Source: Paenibacillus sp. FSL K6-1330
GTDB lineage: Bacteria; Bacillota; Bacilli; Paenibacillales; Paenibacillaceae
Direction of reading: 5' to 3'
Assembly: GCF_037976825.1 (NCBI RefSeq)
Contig: NZ_CP150269.1
Location: forward strand, 2,369,501-2,433,500
DNA: 64,000 bases
The translations under genes and the position numbers were made by a program. Positions 16,880 to 27,851 of this stretch are shown here, piece by piece; the stretch's first letter is position 1, and each line of letters begins with the position of its first letter. The notes under the pieces were generated by a model, which was not told the DNA's origin, did no database searches, and worked only from the letters and a program-made list of their open reading frames with translations.

Positions 16880-18844
16880 ATGAATATAATCAATGTACAG
16901 AAAATGACGCAATACCACGGTGCTCATCTGGTACTGGACCAGATATCGTTTGAAATACAGGAAGGCGAGAAGGTTGCGCTTATTGGAAGGAACGGCAGCG
17001 GGAAGTCGACGCTGATGCGCCTGCTTGCCGGTTTGGATCAGCCAAACGAAGGGCAGCTGGCTATAAAGAAGGGGGCAAAAATCGGATATTTAGAGCAGAT
17101 TCCGAGCCATATGGATACCTGGACGGTGCTGGATGTATTGTCACAGGGGTTGAGTCACTTGAAGGATTACCGAGCGGAAATGACGGAGCTTGAGGAGAAA
17201 ATGAGTGACCCGGACACCGCTGGAAATCCGGAACTGCTCGATCGAGTGCTGCGGAAATACTCAGCGCTTCAGGAGCGGTTTGAAACAGAGGGTGGTTATG
17301 AGCTGGAAGCGAGCATCGACAAAATCGCTTCCGGGCTGCAAATACCCAAGAGCGAGTACGGACTGGCCTTTGGCTCGTTGTCCGGTGGAGAACAAACCCG
17401 TGTCGCGCTGGCATCGCAGCTGATCGTACAGCCGGATTTGCTCTTGCTTGATGAACCGACCAACCATCTGGATTTGGCACGTACGGAATGGCTGGAGGAA
17501 TTCTTACGCGAATATCCGGGAACCTGCGTCATAATCTCTCACGACCGATATTTTCTGGATCGGGTCGTGTCCAAAACGATTGAGCTTGAAGATGGCGAAG
17601 CTTTTACAGCCCATGGTGGCTACACCGCGTTCATGAAAGATAAGGAAGAGCGTTTGTTGCAGCAGTTTGCCGAATATCAGGAGCAGCAGAAAGTAATCAA
17701 GAAGATGAAGGAATCCATCAAGCAGCTTGAAGAGTTCGGCCGGATTGGCGGCAATGAGAAGTTTTTCAAGCGCGCGGCTTCCATGAGACGGGCGCTGGAG
17801 CGGATGGAGCGGGTAAAGAGACCCGTGCTGGAACGAAGACAGGCTGATTTTGAACTGAATCCTCAGGATCGTTCCGGTCGCCGCGTGGCATACTTTGAGC
17901 AAGTTGAGGTTTCTTATGGGAATCAGGCGGTGCTGAGGGGAGCATCCGGTCTAATCGAATTTGGCGAGAAAATTGCACTGATGGGCTCGAACGGTAGCGG
18001 GAAAACAACGCTATTCAAAGTGCTGTTGCGCGAGCTTACGCCTGATTCCGGTTCGCTTGAATGGGGTTCGCGTGTCGATGTAGGCTACCTCGCTCAGCAG
18101 GAGGAACCGGACAATCCGAAGGAAACGGTGCTTCAATATTTCCGGGAGAAGGCTGGAGTAGAAGAGGGAGAAGCTCGAGGAATACTGGCAAGGTATCTGT
18201 TCTATGGTGCGGCCGTGTTCAGATCGGTGGGGCAGTTGTCCGGAGGGGAATGGACACGATTGAGACTCGCGCTGCTAATCCATCAGAAGCCGAACCTGCT
18301 GCTTCTGGATGAACCCACGAACCATCTGGATATTGCCTCCCGTGAAGCATTGGAGGACGCACTGCAGGATTATGCGGGGACCATTCTTGCCATTTCCCAT
18401 GACCGTTATTTCGTGAATCAAGTGTCTCGCAAAGTGTGGGATTTGAATCAAGGGAAGCTGACTGTCTATCATGGGAATTATGATGATTTCCGAGCTAAGA
18501 AAGAACAGCTTGAAGCGGCATTGATAGGAAGGGAGCTATCAGCGGGGAGTGAAGGTATTACCAAACAGAAGGTGGCGCAGCAGCCCCAAGCGAAGGATAG
18601 CCCTGCTCCGCTTTCCAAACGCGTAAACGCGGATCGCTCTTCCGCCGTAAGGTCCAAATGGTTGGAGGAGGAAATTGCTCGTATAGAGTTCCGCATCCGG
18701 CAGCTTGACGACTGGCTCGAGACGGAAGGCGATGATTTACACGAGGATACGGATCTGTCGCTGCTCGAGCAGCGCTGGAACGAGCGGGAGTTGCTATCCG
18801 CGAGTCGTGACGAGCTCCTTGCGGAATGGCTGGAGCTGACTTAA
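16880..18844 (+). CDS. ABC-F family ATPase (ribosome-associated)
   Basis: ABC-F proteins carry two ATPase domains and no membrane part, and act on the ribosomal E site. This 654-residue protein has Walker A GRNGSGKST and GSNGSGKTT, signature LSGGEQTR and LSGGEWTR, and Walker B LLLLDEPTNHLD in both halves. A basic interdomain linker (NEKFFKRAASMRRALERMERVK) and a C-terminal coiled-coil extension are also present. The ATG at 16880 has AGGAGG 9 nt upstream. The length resembles housekeeping YdiF/YfmR/YfmM types rather than the about 500-550 residues of Vga/Lsa/VmlR. The attenuator-like leader, however, argues for inducible expression. The subfamily cannot be fixed by eye. Confidence 0.93.
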   Translation: MNIINVQKMTQYHGAHLVLDQISFEIQEGEKVALIGRNGSGKSTLMRLLAGLDQPNEGQLAIKKGAKIGYLEQIPSHMDTWTVLDVLSQGLSHLKDYRAEMTELEEKMSDPDTAGNPELLDRVLRKYSALQERFETEGGYELEASIDKIASGLQIPKSEYGLAFGSLSGGEQTRVALASQLIVQPDLLLLDEPTNHLDLARTEWLEEFLREYPGTCVIISHDRYFLDRVVSKTIELEDGEAFTAHGGYTAFMKDKEERLLQQFAEYQEQQKVIKKMKESIKQLEEFGRIGGNEKFFKRAASMRRALERMERVKRPVLERRQADFELNPQDRSGRRVAYFEQVEVSYGNQAVLRGASGLIEFGEKIALMGSNGSGKTTLFKVLLRELTPDSGSLEWGSRVDVGYLAQQEEPDNPKETVLQYFREKAGVEEGEARGILARYLFYGAAVFRSVGQLSGGEWTRLRLALLIHQKPNLLLLDEPTNHLDIASREALEDALQDYAGTILAISHDRYFVNQVSRKVWDLNQGKLTVYHGNYDDFRAKKEQLEAALIGRELSAGSEGITKQKVAQQPQAKDSPAPLSKRVNADRSSAVRSKWLEEEIARIEFRIRQLDDWLETEGDDLHEDTDLSLLEQRWNERELLSASRDELLAEWLELT

Positions 18845-18960
18845 GCTCCGCCCAGCCGAAAAAGTACAAATCATTTGATATATAATGCATGGCTCCAGTT
18901 GTGATTTTCCTGCATATTTAGGATGAGTATGAAAGCATGAGTAGGAGATGAATACAAATC

Positions 18961-20214
18961 ATGAGTATGGATAAATATCAGGAAACGTACATTCAACAGA
19001 GCTTCGCCAACCGGATCGGCGGTGCTAATTATGGCAAAGATACAGCCATTTATAAATTCGAGAAGATCAAAAGAGCGAAGGCTGCTGCGAAGCAGGAACA
19101 CCCTGGCACGGAGCTGATCGATATGGGAGTTGGCGAGCCGGATGAGATGGCGGATGCAGGCATCGTGGCGAAGCTGGCAGAAGAAGCGGCAAAGCGGGAA
19201 AACCGCGGTTATGCGGATAACGGAATTCCGGAGTTCAAGGAAGCGGCTGTTCGCTACTTGAAGAATGTATTTGGTGTTGAAGGCATTGATGCCGCTACAG
19301 AAGTTCTGCACTCCATCGGTTCCAAGCCGGCACTGGCCATGCTGCCGTCCTGCTTCATTAATCCTGGGGACATCACCATCATGACGGTTCCCGGATATCC
19401 TGTACTCGGCACGCATACCAAGTACTTGGGCGGCGAAGTTTACAATGTGGAGCTGAAAAAAGAGAATGGATTTCTGCCGGATCTCAACTCGATCCCTGAG
19501 GACATTGCACGCCGTGCCAAACTGCTCTACCTGAACTATCCGAACAACCCGACGGGTGCCAGCGCAACGGCCGAGTTTTTCACCGAGGTTGTCGAGTGGG
19601 CCCGCAAGTATGGCGTTGTTGTTGTCCATGACGCTCCTTATGCAGCGCTCACTTACGATGGCTTAAAGCCGCTCAGCTTTCTCTCCGTCCCCGGCGCGAA
19701 AGATGTTGGGGTAGAGCTTCACTCCCTGTCCAAATCTTATAACATGACAGGATGGCGCATTGGTTTCATCTCCGGTAACCCGCTAGTAGTTAAGGCCTTT
19801 GGTGATGTGAAGGACAACAACGATTCCGGACAATTCATAGCCATTCAAAAAGCTGCCGCATACGGTCTGGACAATCCGCAAATTACGGAGAAGATTGCTG
19901 AGAAGTATTCCCGTCGCCACAACATGCTGGTAGACGTGTTGAACGGACTTGGTTTTACGGCCGAGAAGCCGAAGGGTTCCTTCTTCCTCTACGTTGAGGC
20001 TCCAAAAGGCGTTAAAGGCGGACGCCGTTTTGAATCCGGCGAAGATTTCTCACAATATCTGATTCGCGAGAAATTGATCTCGACCGTACCATGGGATGAT
20101 GCGGGACACTTCGTACGCTTCTCCGTAACCTTTATTGCTGATGGCGAGGAAGAAGAGAAACGCGTCATTTCCGAAATTCGCAGAAGACTTAGCGATGTAG
20201 AATTTGAATTCTAA
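18961..20214 (+). CDS. dapL: LL-diaminopimelate aminotransferase
   Basis: DapL converts tetrahydrodipicolinate directly to LL-diaminopimelate with glutamate as amino donor, a one-step branch of lysine and peptidoglycan precursor synthesis. The 417-residue class I/II aminotransferase has the PLP lysine at about residue 258 in SLSKSYNMTGWRIG, plus DMGVGEPDE, GYADNGIPEFK and LYLNYPNNPTGA. These substrate-pocket motifs separate DapL from aspartate or alanine aminotransferases. The ATG at 18961 has AGGAGATG about 12 nt upstream, a longer than ideal spacing. B. subtilis uses the acetylated dap route instead, so this gene is a marker for Paenibacillus-like lineages. Confidence 0.93.
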   Translation: MSMDKYQETYIQQSFANRIGGANYGKDTAIYKFEKIKRAKAAAKQEHPGTELIDMGVGEPDEMADAGIVAKLAEEAAKRENRGYADNGIPEFKEAAVRYLKNVFGVEGIDAATEVLHSIGSKPALAMLPSCFINPGDITIMTVPGYPVLGTHTKYLGGEVYNVELKKENGFLPDLNSIPEDIARRAKLLYLNYPNNPTGASATAEFFTEVVEWARKYGVVVVHDAPYAALTYDGLKPLSFLSVPGAKDVGVELHSLSKSYNMTGWRIGFISGNPLVVKAFGDVKDNNDSGQFIAIQKAAAYGLDNPQITEKIAEKYSRRHNMLVDVLNGLGFTAEKPKGSFFLYVEAPKGVKGGRRFESGEDFSQYLIREKLISTVPWDDAGHFVRFSVTFIADGEEEEKRVISEIRRRLSDVEFEF

Positions 20215-20267
20215 TGAACACCATATAAACTCCGCTTGGCACACGACATTACTCGACATGATTGCTG

Positions 20268-20296
20268 TTGACATCTCCTGTAGGGTCTGTCATAAT
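20268..20296 (+). promoter_or_regulatory. Sigma-A promoter of the pyr operon
   Basis: TTGACA (20268-20273), a 17-bp spacer and CATAAT (20291-20296) form a strong vegetative promoter directly upstream of the PyrR-binding leader. Confidence 0.85.
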
Positions 20297-20312
20297 GGGA
20301 TCAATCGAATAG

Positions 20313-20462
20313 CACCTTTAAATCAGTCCCGTGAGGCTGGCAAGGTAACGTGAACCGAGGTTCATTAACAGGAGGCATGGCTCTGTCTGCGGATAGATGC
20401 TGCGCTTTCGACACTATCTCTATGAGATCAACTCCTTGTCCAGCCGGGCAAGGAGTTTTTTT
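20313..20462 (+). promoter_or_regulatory. PyrR-dependent pyr attenuator
   Basis: The conserved PyrR-binding loop AGTCCCGTGAGGCT (20325-20338) is presented on a stem closed by acctt / aaggt (20314-20345); this is the anti-antiterminator. Downstream, aactccttg / caaggagtt (about 20430-20457) followed by eight T is the terminator. With UMP bound, PyrR should stabilise the binding loop and favour termination before pyrR. I see no second copy in the pyrR-pyrB junction, which is only 2 bp, so the operon appears to have one attenuator rather than the three of B. subtilis. Confidence 0.92.
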
Positions 20463-20517
20463 GTGTGTAATGAACTCACGGATCGTCTGAACTAAAGAGG
20501 GCTAATCAAACGTTTAG

Positions 20518-21093
<576 letters not shown>

Positions 21094-21095
21094 TC

Positions 21096-22004
21096 ATGAC
21101 AACAGCCATTTCATTGAAAGAACGTAGCCTCTTAGGTTTGAAGGATATTAGCAGAGACGAGATTGGATCGATCCTGAGTCGGGCGTCATATTGGGAAGCA
21201 CAGTCCGAGAAAGTGGTGCCGGTACTTAAATCGAAATTTGCGGTTAATATGTTCTTCGAGAACAGCACCAGAACGAGATTTTCGTTTGAAATGGCTGAGA
21301 AAAGACTCGGCGCCGAGGTCATGAACTTTGCAGCGGCAGCCTCCAGCGTCGAGAAGGGCGAGTCCATCTACGATACCGTAAGAACACTGGAATCCATGGG
21401 AATCGATGCCGGCGTCATCCGGCTGAAACCCTCCGGAGTGCTTCAGGAGCTTGGGGAGCGGATCTCGATCCCGCTAGTCAATGCGGGTGATGGCAACAAC
21501 GAGCATCCTACCCAGGCGCTGCTCGATCTGTATACGATGAAGAAAAGCTTCGGAGAGCTTAAAGGATTGACGGTATCCATTATCGGAGACATCAAGCATA
21601 GCCGGGTTGCGCGTTCGGACCTGTGGGCACTGCAGAAGTTCGGAGCCCATGTGCAATTCTGCGCACCGGAAACGATGCAGGCTCCAGAGCTGGCTCAGTA
21701 TGCGCCCTATGTATCAATGGAGAAGGCACTAAAGGCAGATGTGGTGATGATGCTGAGGGTTCAGCTGGAACGCCATAGCGAAGGTGCATTCAAATCCAGC
21801 GCGGAATACCGGCAGCAGTATGGTTTGACGGAAGAACGGGCGGCCAAGCTGTCAGAGCACACGATGATTATGCACCCGGCACCGGTGAACCGCAATGTTG
21901 AAATCGACGATGCGGTCGTGGAAAGTCCTAAATCGATGATATTCAAGCAGATGGCGAACGGAGTGCCCATTCGCATGGCGGTTATGGAACGGGCGATGGG
22001 CTGA
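21096..22004 (+). CDS. pyrB: Aspartate carbamoyltransferase catalytic subunit
   Basis: PyrB condenses carbamoyl phosphate with L-aspartate, the first committed step of pyrimidine synthesis. The carbamoyl-phosphate motif FFENSTRTRFSFE and the aspartate-side motifs HPTQALLDLYT and MHPAPVNRNVEI are intact. The 302-residue length is normal for the stand-alone bacterial enzyme. It starts 2 bp after pyrR. No regulatory-subunit gene pyrI is present, as expected in Bacillales. The region downstream (22005-22125) holds several TATAC repeats that I cannot explain. Confidence 0.97.
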   Translation: MTTAISLKERSLLGLKDISRDEIGSILSRASYWEAQSEKVVPVLKSKFAVNMFFENSTRTRFSFEMAEKRLGAEVMNFAAAASSVEKGESIYDTVRTLESMGIDAGVIRLKPSGVLQELGERISIPLVNAGDGNNEHPTQALLDLYTMKKSFGELKGLTVSIIGDIKHSRVARSDLWALQKFGAHVQFCAPETMQAPELAQYAPYVSMEKALKADVVMMLRVQLERHSEGAFKSSAEYRQQYGLTEERAAKLSEHTMIMHPAPVNRNVEIDDAVVESPKSMIFKQMANGVPIRMAVMERAMG

Positions 22005-22125
22005 TTGGAAAACGTGATATACGGTGTATAGAATGAATATACGCTAATATTTATACACAAAAGTGAATTTTTATTATACAATATACAAAGAAGCGAATGG
22101 TGCTTCTGCTGCGGAGGGAATCAAG

Positions 22126-23427
22126 ATGCAAATGCAAGTGATAAAGAATGCCAAAGTGATCAATGAACGAGGACAGCTCGAAGATAAACATATCGTCATT
22201 GCAGACGGATTGATTCAGTCGGTTGCAAGTGATATCGCAGCTTTGCCGGAAATGGACGATAACGTTCAACTAATCGATGCCGAGGGCAAACTGGTCACAC
22301 CGGGATTCATCGATATGCATGTGCACTTGAGAGAGCCGGGTTATGAGCACAAGGAAACGATCGAGAGCGGCAGCCGCTCGGCAGTGAAAGGCGGCTTTAC
22401 AACCATTGCCTGCATGCCGAACACAAGACCAGTGACCGATTCGCCGGAAACGGTGAAGGTTGTGCTGGATAAGGCTAGCGAAGCGGGTCTGGCCAAGGTG
22501 CTGCCTTACGCAGCCATTACCAAAAACGAGCTGGGCCGCGAACTGACGGATTTTGAGGCCTTGAAGGCAGCGGGTGCGATCGGGTTTACGGATGACGGCG
22601 TTGGTGTGCAGAACGCACAGATGATGAAAGATGCCATGAACAAAGCGAAGGCGCTGGGCATGCCGGTCATTGCTCATTGTGAGGATGACTCGCTGGTAAA
22701 AGGGGCTTGCGTGACGGAAGGAAAGTTCGCTCAGAAGCACGGCCTGAAAGGTATACCCAATGAGTCGGAAGCGATCCATGTCGGACGGGACATTCTGCTC
22801 ACCGAAGCCACCGGCGTACATTACCACGTATGCCATGTGAGCACAGAGCAGTCCGTACGCTTGATCCGCCAAGCTAAAGCAATAGGCATCTCGGTAACGG
22901 CCGAAGTATGCCCGCACCATCTGGTTCTCTCTGACGAAGATATTCCCGGTCTGGACGCCAACTGGAAAATGAATCCGCCGCTGCGCACCCCGCGTGATGT
23001 GGAGGCTTGTATAGAAGGTCTGCTGGATGGAACGCTCGATATGATCGTAACGGACCACGCGCCGCACAGCCCGGAAGAGAAGGCGAAAGGCATGGAGCTT
23101 GCACCATTCGGTATTGTAGGATTCGAAACAGCATTCCCGCTGCTCTATACCCAATTTGTCGCTACAGGCAAATGGGATCTTGGCTTGCTGGTGAAGCGGA
23201 TGACCAGCGACCCGGCAAGAGTATTTGGTCTTGCAACGGGTGTGCTGGAAGCTGGTAAAGCAGCAGATCTGACCATGATTGACCTCGAAGCAGAGAAAGA
23301 AGTGAATCCGGAAGAGTTCGCAACGAAAGGCCGCAACACTCCATTTACAGGCTGGAAGCTGAAAGGCTGGCCTGTGATGACTTGGGTGGACGGCGAAGTG
23401 AAATGGTCGGAGCAGCACGGATTTTAA
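22126..23427 (+). CDS. pyrC: Dihydroorotase
   Basis: PyrC cyclises carbamoyl aspartate to dihydroorotate. It is a zinc amidohydrolase of 433 residues with ligand His residues at 65 and 67 (DMHVHLREPG), further metal ligands in AEVCPHHLVLSDED and DHAPHSPEEK, and the class I dihydroorotase layout. I start it at the ATG at 22126, which has GGAGGGA 8 nt upstream. An in-frame start at 22063 would add 21 residues encoded by an AT-rich repeat-like spacer. It lies in the pyr operon between pyrB and carA. Confidence 0.96.
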   Translation: MQMQVIKNAKVINERGQLEDKHIVIADGLIQSVASDIAALPEMDDNVQLIDAEGKLVTPGFIDMHVHLREPGYEHKETIESGSRSAVKGGFTTIACMPNTRPVTDSPETVKVVLDKASEAGLAKVLPYAAITKNELGRELTDFEALKAAGAIGFTDDGVGVQNAQMMKDAMNKAKALGMPVIAHCEDDSLVKGACVTEGKFAQKHGLKGIPNESEAIHVGRDILLTEATGVHYHVCHVSTEQSVRLIRQAKAIGISVTAEVCPHHLVLSDEDIPGLDANWKMNPPLRTPRDVEACIEGLLDGTLDMIVTDHAPHSPEEKAKGMELAPFGIVGFETAFPLLYTQFVATGKWDLGLLVKRMTSDPARVFGLATGVLEAGKAADLTMIDLEAEKEVNPEEFATKGRNTPFTGWKLKGWPVMTWVDGEVKWSEQHGF

Positions 23428-23487
23428 GTAACACTTAGGCAAAAGACTTATAAAATAAATTACACATAGATGACAGGAGTGATCGGG

Positions 23488-24624
23488 ATGCAGGCAAGAT
23501 TGTTACTGGAGGACGGAACGCTGTTCAGCGGAAAATCCTTTGGCGCGGATGCTGAAATGACCGGAGAGGTTGTTTTCAATACAGGGATTACAGGATATCA
23601 AGAGGTGCTGAGCGACCCGTCTTACTGTGGACAGATCGTGACCATGACGTATCCTTTGATTGGAAACTACGGCATCACGCGGGATGACTTTGAATCCATT
23701 CGGCCGTTCGTCCACGGATTCGTTGTTCGTCGTCATGAGCCTGTTCCTAGCAATTGGCGTGCAGAATATAGCGTTGACAGCTTATTGAAGGAATACGGTA
23801 TTCCAGGTATCAGCGAGATTGATACCCGGATGTTGACCCGGATCATTCGTCACTACGGTACGATGAAGGGGATTCTGACCACTTCCAACAAGCCAGTGGA
23901 AGAGCTTAAGGAGATGCTCGGTGATACGACGATCGCCGAACTCCGCAACCAGGTGGCAAAAACCTCAACGCCGCAAATGTTTACAAGCCCAGGCTCCAAG
24001 GAGCGGATCGTTCTGGTTGACTTCGGTGCAAAAAGCGGAATTCTGCGCGAACTGACTTCCCGCGGCTGCGATGTGATGGTCGTTCCGCATGACACGACGG
24101 CTGATGAAATCCGCAGACTTCACCCGGACGGCATTCAGTTGTCCAACGGCCCTGGGGACCCGAAAGACGTTCCGTATGCGGTCGATATGGTCAAAGAACT
24201 CCTTGGCGAATATCCGATCTTCGGCATCTGCCTTGGCCACCAATTGTTTGCACTGGCTGCTGGCGCTGATACCGAGAAGCTGAAATTCGGCCACCGCGGC
24301 GGGAACCACCCGGTAAAAGAGCTTGCCAGCGGACGCTGTTACATCACTTCCCAGAATCATGGCTATACGGTAAATGAAGATTCCGTCAGAGGTACGGATC
24401 TGGAAGTTACACATATCAACAATAACGATAAAACGATTGAAGGCTTGAAGCACTCGAAATTCCCGGCCTTCTCCGTGCAATATCATCCTGAAGCTGCACC
24501 TGGTCCGCAAGACAGCAGCTATCTGTTCGATCAATTTCTTGAGATGATAAGAGACCATAAACAGAATGAAATCCGGAAACCGCGCCAAGCGGTTCTGGCC
24601 GCAGCCGTGAAAGGAGCTCATTAA
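23488..24624 (+). CDS. carA: Carbamoyl-phosphate synthase small (glutaminase) subunit
   Basis: CarA hydrolyses glutamine and passes ammonia to CarB. The 378-residue product has the N-terminal CPSase domain ([15 protein letters not shown]) and a class I glutamine amidotransferase domain with nucleophile Cys at about residue 248 (GICLGHQL) and the His/Glu pair in [10 protein letters not shown]. The ATG at 23488 follows AGGAGTG by 6 nt. It is separated from carB by one base. Membership of the pyr operon marks it as the pyrimidine-regulated enzyme (pyrAA in B. subtilis). Confidence 0.97.
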   Translation: MQARLLLEDGTLFSGKSFGADAEMTGEVVFNTGITGYQEVLSDPSYCGQIVTMTYPLIGNYGITRDDFESIRPFVHGFVVRRHEPVPSNWRAEYSVDSLLKEYGIPGISEIDTRMLTRIIRHYGTMKGILTTSNKPVEELKEMLGDTTIAELRNQVAKTSTPQMFTSPGSKERIVLVDFGAKSGILRELTSRGCDVMVVPHDTTADEIRRLHPDGIQLSNGPGDPKDVPYAVDMVKELLGEYPIFGICLGHQLFALAAGADTEKLKFGHRGGNHPVKELASGRCYITSQNHGYTVNEDSVRGTDLEVTHINNNDKTIEGLKHSKFPAFSVQYHPEAAPGPQDSSYLFDQFLEMIRDHKQNEIRKPRQAVLAAAVKGAH

Positions 24625-24625
24625 T

Positions 24626-27600
24626 ATGCCTAAAAATGATACATTGAAAAAAATTCTCGTCATCGGCTCCGGTCCGATTGTCATCGGGCAAGCAGCGGAA
24701 TTTGACTACGCTGGAACCCAAGCCTGCCAAGCATTGAAAGAAGAAGGTATCGAGGTTGTGCTGATTAACAGCAACCCGGCGACCATCATGACGGACACGA
24801 ACATGGCGGATAAAGTATATATCGAGCCAATTACGCTCGAATTTGTTACACAGATCATCCGTCAAGAGCGTCCGGACGGATTGCTCCCGACGCTTGGAGG
24901 GCAAACGGGCCTGAATATGGCCGTTGAGCTTGCACGCGCAGGTATTTTGGAGCAGGAGAATGTGAAGCTGCTCGGAACGCAGCTGGAGTCCATCGAGAAA
25001 GCGGAAGACCGCGACTTGTTCCGTGAGCTGATGCGTGAACTCGATCAGCCCGTACCGGAAAGCACGATTGTAACGACTCTGGAAGAGGCGCTTGACTTCG
25101 CAAATGAGATTGGATATCCGCTGATCGTGCGCCCGGCATACACTTTGGGCGGCACCGGCGGCGGTATCTGCGCAACCGAAGAGGAACTGCGTGAAACGGT
25201 CAGCTCCGGACTTCGTTACAGCCCGATCACGCAATGTTTGGTCGAGAAGAGCATCGCAGGTATGAAAGAAGTCGAGTATGAGGTTATGCGCGACGCGAAC
25301 GACAACTGCATCGTGGTATGTAACATGGAGAACTTTGATCCGGTCGGCGTTCATACTGGCGACAGCATCGTCGTGGCACCAAGCCAGACTCTGTCCGATC
25401 GCGAGTATCAAATGCTCAGATCCGCATCGCTGAAAATCATCCGCGCCCTGAACATTGAGGGCGGTTGTAACGTGCAATTCGCGCTGGATCCAAACAGCTA
25501 TCAATATTATGTCATCGAGGTAAACCCTCGGGTCAGCCGCTCTTCTGCCCTTGCTTCCAAGGCAACGGGCTACCCGATCGCGAAGATGGCAGCAAAAATT
25601 GCGATGGGTTACACCCTGGACGAGATCGTCAACCCGGTAACGGGACAGACTTATGCTTGCTTTGAGCCTACACTGGACTATATCGTCAGCAAAATTCCAC
25701 GCTGGCCATTCGACAAGTTCATCCACGCAAACCGGAAGCTGGGAACTCAGATGAAGGCAACCGGCGAAGTGATGGCGATTGGCCGCACCTTCGAAGAGTC
25801 GATCCATAAAGCAGTTCGTTCTCTGGAGATCGGTGTGCACCGCCTTTACTTGAAGGGCGCTAATGAGCTGAGCGATGAAGTGCTTCAGCAGCGTCTGATC
25901 AAAGCCGACGATGAGCGGATGTTCCTGATTGCAGAAGCGTTCCGCCGGGGGTATGGACTCCAGCAGATTCAGGACCTGACAAAGATTGACTGGTGGTTCC
26001 TGGACAAGATCGAGCGCCTGATCCAATACGAAGATCACATTCGCAGCGAAGCGTCACTGACTTACGAAACGCTGTACGAAGCGAAGCGACTCGGCTTTAC
26101 GGATCGTGCGATAGCCGAACTTCGCGCAGAAGGCAATGCCAGCACGCATACAACTGAGGAGTCGATCGGATTCCTGCGTCGCGAGCATGGATTGCGCCCG
26201 GTTTACAAAATGGTGGATACTTGCGCAGCGGAGTTTGAAGCAACGACGCCGTATTACTACTCGACGTACGAAACGGAGAATGAAGTCATCGAATCCGCCA
26301 AGGAGAAGGTCATCGTGCTGGGCTCCGGACCGATCCGGATCGGTCAAGGGATCGAGTTCGACTACTCCACAGTGCACGCTGTATGGGCGATCCAGAAGGC
26401 GGGATACGAAGCGGTTATCATTAATAACAACCCGGAGACCGTCTCCACTGACTTTAATACGTCGGACCGACTCTACTTCGAACCGCTCTTCCTCGAAGAT
26501 GTCATGAACGTCATCGAGCAGGAGAAACCGATCGGTGTCATCGTACAGTTTGGCGGGCAGACAGCAATTAACCTCGCTGAGCCGCTCAGCAAAGCGGGCG
26601 TGAAGATTCTGGGTACCAGCTTGGAAAGCATTGACGAAGCTGAGGACCGTAAAAAATTCGAAGCGCTTCTGTCCAGACTCGAGATTGCCCAACCGAAAGG
26701 CAAAACTGTAATTTCAGTTGATGATGCTGTAGAAACTGCGCAATCACTGGGTTATCCTGTTCTGGTAAGACCATCTTATGTACTCGGTGGACGCGCGATG
26801 GAGATTGTATACTCCGACAGCGAGCTGCTGAGTTACATGAAAGAGGCGGTTAAGATTAACCCGGACCATCCGGTTCTGATCGACCGTTACATGATGGGTA
26901 AAGAAGTGGAAGTAGACGCGATCTGCGATGGCGATACGGTGCTGATTCCAGGCATCATGGAACATGTAGAGCGCGCGGGCGTTCACTCCGGTGACTCGAT
27001 TGCGGTATACCCTCCACAGTACTTGTCCCAGGGGCTGAAAGATAAGATTGCCGAAATTACGATCAAAATTGCCAAAGAGCTGAATACACGCGGACTTGTT
27101 AACATCCAGTTCGTTATCTATAAAAATGAAGTGTACGTGATCGAGGTGAATCCACGTTCTTCCCGGACGGTTCCGTTCCTGAGCAAGGTAACAGGCATTC
27201 CGATGGCGAACCTGGCAACACAGGCGATCATGGGCAGCAAGTTGAAGGATCTTGGATACGAGGAAGGCATGTGGCCGGAAAGCGAGCATGTATCGGTTAA
27301 AGTACCGGTCTTCTCCTTTGCTAAACTTCGCCGCGTTGAGCCTACACTTGGACCGGAAATGAAATCCACCGGTGAGGTTATGGGCCGTGACGTGAAGTAT
27401 GCCAAAGCGCTGTACAAAGGTCTGATCGGTGCAGGCATGAAAATTCCTTCAACGGGTGCGATCATCGCTACCATCGCAGATAAAGATAAAGCTGAAGCTG
27501 CAGCACTGCTGAAAGGCTTCCATAAGCTTGGTTATAAAATCATCGCCACAGGCGGCACGGCTGCAGCATTGAAAGAGGCGGGTCTTAACGTGACCACCAT

Positions 27601-27832
27601 TAATAAGCTGTCCGAGGGAACACCGAACATTTTGGATATGATCCGCACAGGCGAAGCGAATTTCGTCTTCAACACATTGACCAAGGGTAAAACGCCACAG
27701 CGTGACGGATTCCGAATTCGCCGTGAAGCGGTAGAAAACGGTGTGGTATGTATGACCTCGCTCGATACGGTTCGTGAGCTTCTGACGATGCTGGAGACCA
27801 TCAACTTCTCCTCTGAAGCGATGCCGGTTTAA
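24626..27832 (+). CDS. carB: Carbamoyl-phosphate synthase large subunit
   Basis: CarB makes carbamoyl phosphate from bicarbonate, ammonia and two ATP. The 1068-residue protein shows the internal duplication of two ATP-grasp halves: [19 protein letters not shown] in the first and [19 protein letters not shown] in the second. The C-terminal MGS-like allosteric domain is present ([16 protein letters not shown]). Length and domain order are standard. It is co-transcribed with carA, pyrF and pyrE. Large reverse-strand open frames across it are codon-bias shadows. Confidence 0.98.
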   Translation: MPKNDTLKKILVIGSGPIVIGQAAEFDYAGTQACQALKEEGIEVVLINSNPATIMTDTNMADKVYIEPITLEFVTQIIRQERPDGLLPTLGGQTGLNMAVELARAGILEQENVKLLGTQLESIEKAEDRDLFRELMRELDQPVPESTIVTTLEEALDFANEIGYPLIVRPAYTLGGTGGGICATEEELRETVSSGLRYSPITQCLVEKSIAGMKEVEYEVMRDANDNCIVVCNMENFDPVGVHTGDSIVVAPSQTLSDREYQMLRSASLKIIRALNIEGGCNVQFALDPNSYQYYVIEVNPRVSRSSALASKATGYPIAKMAAKIAMGYTLDEIVNPVTGQTYACFEPTLDYIVSKIPRWPFDKFIHANRKLGTQMKATGEVMAIGRTFEESIHKAVRSLEIGVHRLYLKGANELSDEVLQQRLIKADDERMFLIAEAFRRGYGLQQIQDLTKIDWWFLDKIERLIQYEDHIRSEASLTYETLYEAKRLGFTDRAIAELRAEGNASTHTTEESIGFLRREHGLRPVYKMVDTCAAEFEATTPYYYSTYETENEVIESAKEKVIVLGSGPIRIGQGIEFDYSTVHAVWAIQKAGYEAVIINNNPETVSTDFNTSDRLYFEPLFLEDVMNVIEQEKPIGVIVQFGGQTAINLAEPLSKAGVKILGTSLESIDEAEDRKKFEALLSRLEIAQPKGKTVISVDDAVETAQSLGYPVLVRPSYVLGGRAMEIVYSDSELLSYMKEAVKINPDHPVLIDRYMMGKEVEVDAICDGDTVLIPGIMEHVERAGVHSGDSIAVYPPQYLSQGLKDKIAEITIKIAKELNTRGLVNIQFVIYKNEVYVIEVNPRSSRTVPFLSKVTGIPMANLATQAIMGSKLKDLGYEEGMWPESEHVSVKVPVFSFAKLRRVEPTLGPEMKSTGEVMGRDVKYAKALYKGLIGAGMKIPSTGAIIATIADKDKAEAAALLKGFHKLGYKIIATGGTAAALKEAGLNVTTINKLSEGTPNILDMIRTGEANFVFNTLTKGKTPQRDGFRIRREAVENGVVCMTSLDTVRELLTMLETINFSSEAMPV

Positions 27833-27851
27833 TCGAGAAGGAGGGATATAG

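Noticed and set aside
22270..23442. 390-codon reverse frame across pyrC
   Set aside because: Antisense shadow of an unquestionable dihydroorotase gene; no family resemblance.
24416..26038. 540-codon open frame on the reverse strand
   Set aside because: It lies fully within carA-carB, has no ribosome-binding site and reads as low-plausibility protein; it is a codon-bias shadow of carB.
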